Shown here: in pieces, positions 6,063 to 13,967 of the stretch | How positions within the stretch are numbered: the first letter of the stretch is position 1 | How the letters are laid out: each line of letters opens with the position of its first letter | Program-made: the position numbers and the translations under genes | Notes under the pieces: model-generated | What the model was told of the DNA's origin: nothing | Database searches by the model: none | The model's input: only the letters and a program-made list of their open reading frames with translations | Virus record (IMG/VR): IMGVR_UViG_3300022539_000260 | Span: 1 to 33,230 of that record | Source: a virus | DNA length: 33,230 bases | Direction: 5' to 3' (one strand)

Positions 6063-6377
6063 ATGAAAACTATTATATGTAGTATGGTAGCGTTTGTGAT
6101 AATAATTGCCGGTCTTGCTTATGCCAGACAAAAACCTCTAACTACGGAACAAAGAATGGCGATACACAAACGGCAACTTGAGGAGCGCAAGGAAGGTCTT
6201 GAGCTTGGTGAAGTTAGACCATCCCGCTTCTCACAGCGGCAGGGAATAAGACCAACAAGAACAAGTATATATATTGCCATTGCCGTTGACGAGAGATACC
6301 TATATCTTTTAGACAGGAGTGGGCGGTTAAGCAAGATAGCTAAATCAAATATTACTATGGCTGATTATAAACGGTAG
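6063..6377 (+). CDS. Small secreted protein
   Basis: 104 residues. A Sec signal peptide is clear (basic MKTI, a hydrophobic core to about residue 20, cleavage after LAYA). The mature part is charged with a helical segment (TTEQRMAIHKRQLEER) and a beta-rich end (VDERYLYLLDRSGRLSKI). Its ribosome site and start (AAAGGAGCGAAAATGAAA) match those of the pseudopilin 56 bases upstream, so the two probably form one unit. The 3' end overlaps the end of the opposing tail gene by 23 bases. Function unknown. Confidence 0.7.
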   Translation: MKTIICSMVAFVIIIAGLAYARQKPLTTEQRMAIHKRQLEERKEGLELGEVRPSRFSQRQGIRPTRTSIYIAIAVDERYLYLLDRSGRLSKIAKSNITMADYKR

Positions 6378-7344
6378 CCGGGTCTATATCGAGCTTGATT
6401 CCCTTATCTAAGGTTATTTCCGCCCCGTAATTGTAAAGAGTGGGTACGTCTATTGTCCCCATATTATTATTCAGATTTATTACGGCGCCGGGATAGGCAT
6501 GCATAGTCGTAATTATTTTGCTCACATCATCATTTACGGTCGAATTTGCATCGAAAGTTCCGCCGAATATATGGGCGGTTGTAATAGACGGTGCGCCGCC
6601 TGTTGATTCCGGCACCCAATTAAAAGTCCCTTTATGTAGTCTCAACAGAGTTAATAATTGGTCGGTAGTACCGCCTCCGCCTTCTGTGCCAAGAGTAAAC
6701 GTCCCGCCATTCATTTCAAGCAATGCTATGGCACTATCGCAAACAACAACGCCGGTAGCCATATAAATCGTCATCGCATACGTTGTGGCCTTTATGCGTT
6801 CACAATCATTATGTATCGTTAAAGCAACATTTGAAGATTTGTTATTTGTGGGTGAGACGTGAAGGTATTGAACGGCCAAACTTTTTTCCGCCGTTCCATC
6901 ATAACCTATATAAACAGTGCCGGCTATTGTATATAGATTTGTTACTTCACAAACCCAATCAGCATCACATTCTTCGCCTGTCAAATATACAATAGCGGCA
7001 GCATTATTAACGATAATCGTTGGTACAATTTGATGTGCACCAACGGCAGTTTCAGATATTTCAATATAATAAGTACCAGAACCTTCGATGATTATCTTTT
7101 GTGCAGAGGTATGTAATGGTACTTGTGTCGCACCTATACCACCCGTGTAAGTGGATTTGAAATGCAATAGGTCAAAATCAATACCGCCAGTATTACCTAT
7201 CGCCATCCCGGTAAGCGGAGCAACAACGGATGTCGTATCAAAAACAACCTCATCTGCCGCAACAGGTGCAGTGTCCGCCGTCCAATTCGCAGCAGTAGTC
7301 CATACCGTTGTCGACGCACCATAATCCCAAGTTCTTACAGCCAT
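6355..7344 (-). CDS. Beta-structured tail or receptor-binding-like protein
   Basis: 329 residues. The start (WDYGASTTVWTTAANWT...APVAADEVVF) has the 'NW..G..P...D.VVF' pattern seen at the start of beta-helical surface and autotransporter-like proteins, and the remainder is Gly/Thr/Ile-rich. It is last in the tail operon, where fibres and adhesins usually lie. It shares the peptide GYDGTA with the Cys-rich protein two genes upstream. Host-surface binding is the likely role. Confidence 0.6.
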   Translation of the reverse strand: MAVRTWDYGASTTVWTTAANWTADTAPVAADEVVFDTTSVVAPLTGMAIGNTGGIDFDLLHFKSTYTGGIGATQVPLHTSAQKIIIEGSGTYYIEISETAVGAHQIVPTIIVNNAAAIVYLTGEECDADWVCEVTNLYTIAGTVYIGYDGTAEKSLAVQYLHVSPTNNKSSNVALTIHNDCERIKATTYAMTIYMATGVVVCDSAIALLEMNGGTFTLGTEGGGGTTDQLLTLLRLHKGTFNWVPESTGGAPSITTAHIFGGTFDANSTVNDDVSKIITTMHAYPGAVINLNNNMGTIDVPTLYNYGAEITLDKGIKLDIDPATVYNQP

Positions 7345-7357
7345 TATATATCTCCTT

Positions 7358-7576
7358 TTACCATTTATCTAATTTGCATTTTTCTTTTTTGACTCGCACT
7401 TTTGCGGGAATATAACAGTGGCATTGATTACACCACATCCTTAGTCCTTTCCAGCGGTTATCGCCGCAATTCCTGCAAATACTTATTCTCTTTTGTATAT
7501 CCTCATTGGTAAAACCTATTGCCAGATTATACCAGCCGGTTATTATATTCTTTATTTTTTTGCCACAACATCCCAT
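7358..7576 (-). CDS. Small Cys-rich (zinc-ribbon) phage protein
   Basis: 72 residues. ATG at 7576 forms a one-base TAATG overlap with the upstream gene, so I prefer it to a longer reading. After a helical start (MGCCGKKIKN) comes ISICRNCGDN, then CNQCHCYI, and KVRVKKEKCKLDKW. This is the recognisable C..C...C..C.C...K....C...W pattern of a small phage metal-binding family of unknown role, often found near tail genes. Confidence 0.75.
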   Translation of the reverse strand: MGCCGKKIKNIITGWYNLAIGFTNEDIQKRISICRNCGDNRWKGLRMWCNQCHCYIPAKVRVKKEKCKLDKW

Positions 7577-8088
7577 TATATCAATGCTCCCGTGCACGGG
7601 TCGTAAATATCAGCAGTGCCATCATATCCTATAACATTTGCCGCCTCACAAGCGACAGCGCCAATATAACTATTGGTAGTCTCGGCAGTACAGCAACCTA
7701 TAATTCCTGTATGGTAATAATATTTACTGGAGGATAGATGCTGTACTGCAACTGCCATATTATTATCTGCGCATATATTTACTTGAATCTCGCAAGCATT
7801 CCCTGATATAGTTAATGCCTTATCATAATAACAATTACCAAGTCCTGCTCCTACGTTTTGCACAATACAATGTCTACCATTCAATTCTGTAATAAGAGCA
7901 CCGCCAGTACAAAATCTGACATCCGCAAATTCGATACATAAATGAGTTGGAGTTTCATTAGCTGCCATACAACTGCAATCATTACCTGAATAATTACAAG
8001 CGCAAAGAGTAGTACACCAATGCGTACAACAACTTGAACATAACCCACCAGCAGCCACTAAAAGTTTTCCGTCTTTCATATAAATCAT
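7576..8088 (-). CDS. Cysteine-rich beta-structured tail-tip or adhesin-like protein
   Basis: 170 residues from ATG 8088, a TAATG overlap with the upstream gene. It has about 18 cysteines, eight of them between residues 17 and 40 (CSSCCTHWCTTLCACN, then CSC). The remainder is beta-rich with regularly spaced Cys and ends GYDGTADIYDPCTGALI. The cluster could bind metal or form disulfides; the gene is placed between tail and adhesin genes. No family recognised. Confidence 0.55.
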   Translation of the reverse strand: MIYMKDGKLLVAAGGLCSSCCTHWCTTLCACNYSGNDCSCMAANETPTHLCIEFADVRFCTGGALITELNGRHCIVQNVGAGLGNCYYDKALTISGNACEIQVNICADNNMAVAVQHLSSSKYYYHTGIIGCCTAETTNSYIGAVACEAANVIGYDGTADIYDPCTGALI

Positions 8089-8537
8089 TAGCAAGCCGTA
8101 CCATCATCAAACACAAACGGGAAATACCACTTACCGTCCCAGTCTTTATAGACAGCCAACTTATCTCCCTGAATTAAATCAGGCCAGACATCGCCATCGA
8201 AATCGTTAGTACCCAAATGAGTGCGTGGGTAAACATCAATCGCAGCACCAACTTCATTGCCATCCTGGTCTAATAGTTTACAGGTAAAAGGGCCGGTAGC
8301 GTTAGAAGGTATACCGCCTTCTTGGATTTGAACAGAATAGCCACGATTACTAATATCAACATCTCTTGCCCTTGCAGGCGGCATACGGCTTGATATATGA
8401 GTCCCCATCGGCGAAGTAACAACTCTGATTCCTTTTGACCCTGTAATTTTAGAATTGATATTTATACGGTCAACTAATTTATTAACCACGTCGGGGGTAA
8501 TATCTCGCCAGCGTTCTATCTTTTTTAATTCGTTCAT
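8088..8537 (-). CDS. Conserved phage tail-region protein
   Basis: 149 residues. It begins with a helical ruler-like stretch (KIERWRDITPDVVNKLVDRIN) common in phage tail-region hypotheticals, then Ig-like beta sequence ending FVFDDGTAC. It overlaps both neighbours (ATGA upstream, TAATG downstream), so it is translated as part of the tail operon. A structural role is likely; the exact one is unknown. Confidence 0.6.
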   Translation of the reverse strand: MNELKKIERWRDITPDVVNKLVDRININSKITGSKGIRVVTSPMGTHISSRMPPARARDVDISNRGYSVQIQEGGIPSNATGPFTCKLLDQDGNEVGAAIDVYPRTHLGTNDFDGDVWPDLIQGDKLAVYKDWDGKWYFPFVFDDGTAC

Positions 8538-9481
8538 CTCAATCCGTCATTCACAGTATCGTCAGGGTCATCAGGATAAGGAAGCACATCGAAATTAGCC
8601 GTTTCGTAAATACCAAGCGTTAGACTATAAGGCGTATTCCAGCCGTCGTAATTATAAATATATGTTAGCGTAACTTCGTAATTTCTATATCCTATCTCAT
8701 CACAATGAAAGCCCGAAAACAGCCACTTGCCGGTATCGTCTCCGGTTACATCCACCCACGCAATTCGACGGTCTCGAAGTTTTTTGATATATGCTTTTAA
8801 CCAATCGCTTTCGTTTACTTTGCCGATAGTATTTTTAATAGCATTCCAATCCCAAGTGTTAAGATTCATCTTTTCAACCATTACTATATTGGCGGCAGGT
8901 TTCGGAACGGGCGGCAATTCGATAAGCGGTTCCCAAACATCAGTCCAGAGAGCGCCTGTCCCTGGCTCGTTATCCGCCGCTCCGGTATGGTTTGTAGTAC
9001 ATCTATAAATTACAAAATCATTAGTCCTGATATAACCCGCTACCTGTGCTTCTGCCGCCCAGGCGGTATATTTGATTGAGAACTTTTTGCCCCAGGTAGT
9101 CAGGCCGCCCGCCCCTGCGTTGTCGGTAAAATCCCAGTATTTATCGTCGGCGTTGTTAAGCTGGATTGGCTCGTAACTAAAATCGAATAAAGTAGTTATA
9201 GATGACATTTTATCCGGCAAGTTTCTCGGATATGCCAACCCCTGCGTAGAATACAATATTTCGACACGGGCGTTTTTATTATTGAGCCACCAATAACGAA
9301 TATCGGTAACTCGTAAGTCCTCTCGGTATGGCGACCACGCCAATCCCAATATCGGTAAGGCAGTAGTGCCATCACCGCCAGCATTAATATCATCATCAGA
9401 ACAGGTAAAAATCTGCGTGATGGTAGTACCTTCTTTGGTTATGTGCATCCCTCTGGATGTCCAATCTTCTGAAACTGCCAT
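8534..9481 (-). CDS. Tail-tip/baseplate-like protein with carbohydrate-binding-like insert
   Basis: 315 residues, directly after the tape measure (TAATG overlap), the usual place of the distal tail protein or baseplate hub. Around residues 158-185, YRCTTNHTGAADNEPGTGALW then W resembles the aromatic HT...P....W..W pattern of small chitin/cellulose-binding modules (CBM5/12 type), often found in phage tail proteins. The flanks are beta-rich. Likely contacts the host surface. Confidence 0.6.
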   Translation of the reverse strand: MAVSEDWTSRGMHITKEGTTITQIFTCSDDDINAGGDGTTALPILGLAWSPYREDLRVTDIRYWWLNNKNARVEILYSTQGLAYPRNLPDKMSSITTLFDFSYEPIQLNNADDKYWDFTDNAGAGGLTTWGKKFSIKYTAWAAEAQVAGYIRTNDFVIYRCTTNHTGAADNEPGTGALWTDVWEPLIELPPVPKPAANIVMVEKMNLNTWDWNAIKNTIGKVNESDWLKAYIKKLRDRRIAWVDVTGDDTGKWLFSGFHCDEIGYRNYEVTLTYIYNYDGWNTPYSLTLGIYETANFDVLPYPDDPDDTVNDGLR

Positions 9482-10668
9482 TAGTAAAACTCTCCAACTT
9501 GTCTTCTCGCTATACGCTCTTCTGTTGTAAGCCTCAGTGTCGCTTGTTGTCCGCCAATTTTCTGGGTTGCAAATTCCCTTGCTGATTTAGTCTGCGCCAA
9601 ATATTCAATACCTGTAAACATTGCCCGCAATCGAGGAAATTCTTTTGCAAGCCCTGTCATAATACCTTTGCCTAATGCTTTACCAATTTTTTCGCCGGCA
9701 GGAAAAACATCGGCTTTCATAATCTTCCACATTTCTCTAAATATCCAGATAATCTTTTGAGTCCATACTCTTATAACATCCTCTAATCTTCCTTCTCTTA
9801 TAACATCAATAGTGGCGTGAATATGGGCAGCAACCGTTATTAAAGCATCGGAGACAGCTTTGCCCCATTCTACAAATTTCTCCCTGTTTTCTATCAGCCA
9901 ATCCCGCATTATTTTGGATGCTTTTGTAAATATCGGTAATAATTCAGTGCCATAAAGAGTAGCAACATTAGCAATTTGCGTTCTAAAAGAACGCCATACA
10001 TTCGTTGCACTGCCTACTGTTCGCTGCAAATCGCCTTGCGATTTAGTCGTCTGTTGTAGAATAACGCCAAAGCGGGCCATAACCTTTTGGATTTCCGTTA
10101 GTTGTTCTTTGCCTTCAATCATTCCTTGATTGAGCGCCCATTGCTTTACTGTAGTTTCGCTAACAAGAATGCCTAATCGTTTCAATGGTATTACCATCCC
10201 TGTAATTCCAGATTGTATTTTTTCAAACGCTTCCTCAGCCTTGAGATTGTAAAATGAGGCCATGTCATAGGTAAGTTCAACTAATTTTTTACTCATCTCT
10301 GCTGTCTTTTTTGGGGCAATTCCCATACTTTCCAGCATTACATTAAAAGTAGCAACATATCTGCGTATATTGAAAGCATTAAGGCCAAGTGCTGCTGAAA
10401 GTTGCTCGGACCAGTTGCGGGTCGCCGCCGCCATTTGACCCATTGATACTTCAAAGAGGTTCTCGGATTCTTCGACATCCATAGCCATCTTGACCGCAGC
10501 CGTACTTATAGCCACGAATCCTATCGTCGCCCATTTGCCTGCCCTGATAATAGTGTGGGTAATACGTCTTAACATATCAGAGACAGACCTAAATGCCTTA
10601 CGCAGCCCTGCCTGTAAGGGTTTAAGATTCGCTCTGATATTTACCCAAGCTTCGCCCAATCTTGGCAT
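9481..10668 (-). CDS. Tail tape measure protein
   Basis: 395 residues, almost entirely helical. The N-terminal part (LKPLQAGLRKAFRSVSDMLRR, hydrophobic ITHTIIRAGKWATIGFVAIST, then MDVEESENLFEV) is typical of TP901-type tape measures. ATG at 10668 overlaps the stop of the frameshifted chaperone part (TAATG). At the usual about 0.15 nm per residue it would set a short tail of about 60 nm. Confidence 0.85.
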   Translation of the reverse strand: MPRLGEAWVNIRANLKPLQAGLRKAFRSVSDMLRRITHTIIRAGKWATIGFVAISTAAVKMAMDVEESENLFEVSMGQMAAATRNWSEQLSAALGLNAFNIRRYVATFNVMLESMGIAPKKTAEMSKKLVELTYDMASFYNLKAEEAFEKIQSGITGMVIPLKRLGILVSETTVKQWALNQGMIEGKEQLTEIQKVMARFGVILQQTTKSQGDLQRTVGSATNVWRSFRTQIANVATLYGTELLPIFTKASKIMRDWLIENREKFVEWGKAVSDALITVAAHIHATIDVIREGRLEDVIRVWTQKIIWIFREMWKIMKADVFPAGEKIGKALGKGIMTGLAKEFPRLRAMFTGIEYLAQTKSAREFATQKIGGQQATLRLTTEERIARRQVGEFY

Positions 10669-10918
10669 TATGGTTTTCCTTTAGGAAACATCCTTCTTGC
10701 AAGTATAGCACCTTGTTCGCCAGTCAAAGAAACTTCTCTGTCTTCTTTGCCTTCCTCACCGTATTCCAATTTATGAATTATGCTTATCTGCCTTAGCTTT
10801 TCCATAAATTTTGTATAAGTCATTGACATTACTTCGCTTTCGCTAAAACTATAAAATCTACATACTATCGCTTTTACTGTTTCCCATTCTATTTCTTCTT
10901 TTTCGGAGTCCGTGTCCG
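10668..10918 (-). CDS. Tail assembly chaperone, -1 frameshift extension (gpT-like)
   Basis: This frame has no good start of its own, is open from before the A9 run, and ends immediately before the tape measure. It reads TDTDSEKEEIEWETVKAIV and further to MFPKGKP. It lies in the -1 frame of the preceding gene, the arrangement of lambda gpG/gpGT and many siphophages. A minor fraction of ribosomes would make the fused protein, which binds the tape measure during tail assembly. Confidence 0.75.
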
Positions 10919-11395
10919 TTTTTTTTTGCGAGCTTCTACAATCAACTCATTGATAGTAGTAGTTTTTCCATCGGCCAATTTAACTTCATGTCCAAGTACT
11001 TTCATATCGACAGATATGCTGGGAGGTTCTTCCGGTAATGGAACAATCTTATCCCCGATAGCTATTAACTCCTTTGGGGTAAGTGATTGTTTTATTATTT
11101 CCTCTGTAATATCAGAATGCTTTTTCTTTATTCCCAAATAAATCCCATAGGCGATACTATCAAGACTATCCATTCCCCCGTCTATTTCATGTTCTTGAAC
11201 TGGTTTATCCAAATACTCTAATAGTTTTAACGGGTCAATATCGCCAAGTCTTTCAGTGGTTGCTATCTGCCTATCTTGAATCTTTTTTCTTTCGGCTTCT
11301 TTCGCTTTCTTTATTCTATCTCTTATCAATGTTAAATCTTCAACGGTAAGTTCTGAAAAAGTATATTTCGTACCGCCTATTGTAATTGTTTTCAT
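10889..11395 (-). CDS. Tail assembly chaperone, main frame (gpG-like)
   Basis: 168 residues lying between the tail-tube genes and the tape measure. Starts MKTITIGGTKYTFSELTVED and ends in a Lys/Arg-rich tail encoded over the A9 run (ARKKKRTRTPKKKK). Position, size and the overlapping -1 frame identify it as the tail assembly chaperone; sequence similarity alone would not. Confidence 0.75.
   Translation of the reverse strand: MKTITIGGTKYTFSELTVEDLTLIRDRIKKAKEAERKKIQDRQIATTERLGDIDPLKLLEYLDKPVQEHEIDGGMDSLDSIAYGIYLGIKKKHSDITEEIIKQSLTPKELIAIGDKIVPLPEEPPSISVDMKVLGHEVKLADGKTTTINELIVEARKKKRTRTPKKKK
10919..10927 (-). promoter_or_regulatory. Slippery A9 site for -1 ribosomal frameshift
   Basis: Nine A in the minus strand, read as CGC AAA AAA AAA CGG in the main frame, which includes the canonical A AAA AAA heptamer. 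Slipping back one base enters the frame that runs to the tape-measure start. Confidence 0.75.
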
Positions 11396-11405
11396 TTTCT
11401 CTCCT

Positions 11406-11849
11406 TTATGGTCTTACTCCCGCCGATGCCGCCCATACTATCTGGCCGGAACCCTGAAAAGTATAAGTTACCGTAGCGATACCATTCACCGTCGCCCCAT
11501 ATACTATTCCTGAAACGAAGGCCTCGCCATACAAAGTCGTATATGCAGGTGTTACCGTGTCCCATACAAGATACAATTCCAGTCTCGCAGTAGTCTGGTC
11601 TCCGATTGATAACGGTGTACCATCCCCCTCTAATGGAATCGAACTTCCGGCAATTGGTAACAAACAATTAACAACAACCGTCCAGTCCTGAAAGCCAGTC
11701 CAATAAGTTTTCCAGGTAGCCTGCATAGCAGTCGCTTCAGCCACTTCGCGGGTCACATCAAGCGTCCATGATTGCCCTTCCGCTACAAGGGTATCCGTTG
11801 TCTGCGAGTCCCAATATATATTTGCAGATTTACCGTGTAAAATTGCCAT
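11406..11849 (-). CDS. Tail tube-like protein, copy 3
   Basis: 147 residues. Starts MAILHGKSANIYW and has the motifs shared with the two genes upstream: W.LDVTREVAEAT, TWKTYWTGFQDWT, and a C-terminal VTYTFQGSGQIV. It lies directly before the tail chaperone, where the major tail protein is expected. Most diverged of the three copies, with a longer middle. Confidence 0.75.
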   Translation of the reverse strand: MAILHGKSANIYWDSQTTDTLVAEGQSWTLDVTREVAEATAMQATWKTYWTGFQDWTVVVNCLLPIAGSSIPLEGDGTPLSIGDQTTARLELYLVWDTVTPAYTTLYGEAFVSGIVYGATVNGIATVTYTFQGSGQIVWAASAGVRP

Positions 11850-11858
11850 AATTATCTC

Positions 11859-12281
11859 CTAAATTACCGCCGCCTCAACTAATGCACCGGAACCCTGAAC
11901 GGCGTATGTTACCTTGATAATATCATTTTTATCAGCAGTTACCGAAATACCAATCACCATACCATTGCCAGTATATTTCCTGCCTCCTGTCGCCGCAGTA
12001 GTACTTTCTAAAACGACCGCAATCCCATCGGGGTCTGTCGAAAAATCGGTAGCCAAATCGGGGTCTAACCCAGTCGAATTGAAATCGGATTCTATCGTGG
12101 CCGTCCAATCGAGAAAGCCCGCTTTGTATTCCTTCCAGTGCGTAGTTGCAGCTACGAGCGAATCATCCATTATCGTACTCTCCGCCACATCACAAGTGAC
12201 TTCGACACTCCATGCAGTTACATTAGCAACGTCACCACCGGCGAAAGATATGTTACCCTGTTTACCGTGTAAAATAGCCAT
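11859..12281 (-). CDS. Tail tube-like protein, copy 2
   Basis: 140 residues. MAILHGKQGNISF, WSVEVTCDVAEST, THWKEYKAGFLDWTATIE and VTYAVQGSGALV align with both neighbours. Ten-base gaps carrying a ribosome site separate the three copies. It could be an alternative or additional tube subunit. Confidence 0.75.
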   Translation of the reverse strand: MAILHGKQGNISFAGGDVANVTAWSVEVTCDVAESTIMDDSLVAATTHWKEYKAGFLDWTATIESDFNSTGLDPDLATDFSTDPDGIAVVLESTTAATGGRKYTGNGMVIGISVTADKNDIIKVTYAVQGSGALVEAAVI

Positions 12282-12290
12282 AACGTCTCC

Positions 12291-12689
12291 TTATACGTTA
12301 GCGTTCTCTTCTAACTGGTCTGTCCCCTGAAATGATAAAGTACAGGCTCCGAGAGAAGTAGCGGACGCCGATGGCCCGATGCCGGTACAGATAGCATTGC
12401 CTTTATATATTCTTGCGCCCGTATCTACAATAGTTATAGTTAGTTCCGCCTCTGTCCCGCACACTGTCATCGCACCCATACCAGCTAACGGCAAGACACA
12501 CTCTATTACAGCCGTCCAGTCTTTGTGGCCGGACACATATCCTTTCCAGTGTTTTGTGGCTCCCAACGCACTATTGTCCATTACCGAACTACCCGCCATA
12601 TCAGCGGTCACTGTTAGTGTCCAACTGATTATATCAAAGGTCAGGCCGGTAAAGCTGCCCGCCCCTCGCTTGCCGTGAAAAACAGCCAT
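12291..12689 (-). CDS. Tail tube-like protein, copy 1
   Basis: 132 residues. MAVFHGKRGAGSF, WTLTVTADMAGSSVM, KHWKGYVSGHKDWTAVIE and CTLSFQGTDQLE match copies 2 and 3. First of the three in transcription and shortest. As it follows the tail terminator it may be the main tube subunit. Confidence 0.75.
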   Translation of the reverse strand: MAVFHGKRGAGSFTGLTFDIISWTLTVTADMAGSSVMDNSALGATKHWKGYVSGHKDWTAVIECVLPLAGMGAMTVCGTEAELTITIVDTGARIYKGNAICTGIGPSASATSLGACTLSFQGTDQLEENANV

Positions 12690-12692
12690 AAG

Positions 12693-13097
12693 TTACTCCT
12701 TTTGTATTGCCAAACTATACATAATCGTTATCTGCCACACCTCATCTACAAACCCTACGTCCACAATAGTCTCTCTCTGCATCTTTATATGGTGATAGCC
12801 ATCAGCATATAGTTCCTGCCAGTTAAAACAATTATCTAACTGCTCTGCTAATATCGCTATGTCCTGACCACCATCATCGGCGGAACTGAACAGATTAAAC
12901 TGCAAATCTACGGTAGCGATAACATCGTCTGCGTCGCCCATAATCTCTTCGTAGGTTGTACCATTAAAATAGAATACTCCATAAGGACTGATAGCATTTT
13001 GCGGGGCCTGCTGAAAATATAATCCCGTTAGAGCGTTCCTTAATATTAGATTGCTCTTGTACTTCTTCATAACGGCTTCAGCGACTTCGGTTATCAC
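12693..13097 (-). CDS. Tail terminator / tail completion protein (DUF3168-like)
   Basis: 134 residues, GTG start in a GTGA overlap with the upstream gene. The pattern (AVMKKYKSNLILRNALTGLYF, PYGVFYFN, DLQFNLFSS, LEQLDNCFNW) fits the family that caps the tail tube and joins it to the head. Position between the gp10-like and tail-tube genes agrees. Confidence 0.75.
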   Translation of the reverse strand: MITEVAEAVMKKYKSNLILRNALTGLYFQQAPQNAISPYGVFYFNGTTYEEIMGDADDVIATVDLQFNLFSSADDGGQDIAILAEQLDNCFNWQELYADGYHHIKMQRETIVDVGFVDEVWQITIMYSLAIQKE

Positions 13098-13501
13098 GAA
13101 TTAGCCCTCTTGAAAATCTCACCTATTTTGCGCTTATCTTTCCTAACGGTAGGCATTAGATACGGTCTTTTAGTCATAGTCTTTGTCCCCAATTCCAAAT
13201 ATAACGAATAGGGCATATCGGAGCCAACCTCTCCGAGAACATTTATGCCCCTGACTTGTACTTTGCTTTGTATAGATGCCCGAAGATTACCTGTATCTAT
13301 TGCAGGGGGTTCGCCTGGCATACTGGCAATATGAATTTTGCCTTTGCCCTTACTATAAACTCGACCTGTACCGATTTTAGGAAAAGACTTTTTAACATCC
13401 CGTTCAACCATAAGCGTTGCCTTGTGCATAGCATCAAGATTGGCTTGCGTTGCAAGAGTTAGGACGGAAGCCCCGTACCATTTTATCTTCGTTTCAGCCA
13501 T
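13094..13501 (-). CDS. HK97 gp10-like head-tail protein
   Basis: 135 residues with the family signature: PGEPPAIDTGNLRASI, then a beta stretch, VGSDMPYSLYLELGT, and MTKRPYLMPTV. These proteins take part in joining head and tail. Overlaps the tail terminator gene by four bases. Confidence 0.85.
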   Translation of the reverse strand: MAETKIKWYGASVLTLATQANLDAMHKATLMVERDVKKSFPKIGTGRVYSKGKGKIHIASMPGEPPAIDTGNLRASIQSKVQVRGINVLGEVGSDMPYSLYLELGTKTMTKRPYLMPTVRKDKRKIGEIFKRANS

Positions 13502-13544
13502 ATCAATATCACAGCCATAAGCAGTATTATTACCGCTGTCTCGA

Positions 13545-13889
13545 TTATCTGACCTCCATAATATCTATTTGTAAATGCCTATCCAATATCGCTACGTTAT
13601 TAGTTCCAGTAACCTCAAAGGTCTTTCCGGCCACTACTATTCTATCGCTTTCGGCTATTGCCTGATTTGTAGTGGAGCCATCGCAGTACAATCGCCACCC
13701 TTCACGAACGGTCATCTTGCCGTACATATCTATCTCTGAAATATTCTTATTCGATATTCGACATTTCAAAGCGGCTATTCTAACGGTATCGTAATTTTTG
13801 CGCATACCCCCCATCCCCGTCTGTGTAGTGGACAGTTGATAAACTACCGCAGTCGAATTAAAGAAGTCGCTAATCGCCATCGTATCCAA
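13545..13889 (-). CDS. Head closure / head-tail adaptor protein
   Basis: 114 residues; a second start (MAISDFF) lies three codons in. A small beta-barrel-type sequence with Y...DGSTTNQAIAESDRIVV and a C-terminal DRHLQIDIMEV, matching the size and position of the SPP1 gp16-like head-tail joining family. Neighbouring gaps (43 and 78 bases) hold no gene I can support. Confidence 0.65.
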   Translation of the reverse strand: MDTMAISDFFNSTAVVYQLSTTQTGMGGMRKNYDTVRIAALKCRISNKNISEIDMYGKMTVREGWRLYCDGSTTNQAIAESDRIVVAGKTFEVTGTNNVAILDRHLQIDIMEVR

Positions 13890-13967
13890 CTGATAAAGCC
13901 CATTCTTTAGTTGTTAATCTATAATGCAGAATCCTTTTTATCTTGAGCCAATAGATATAAAAGATTT

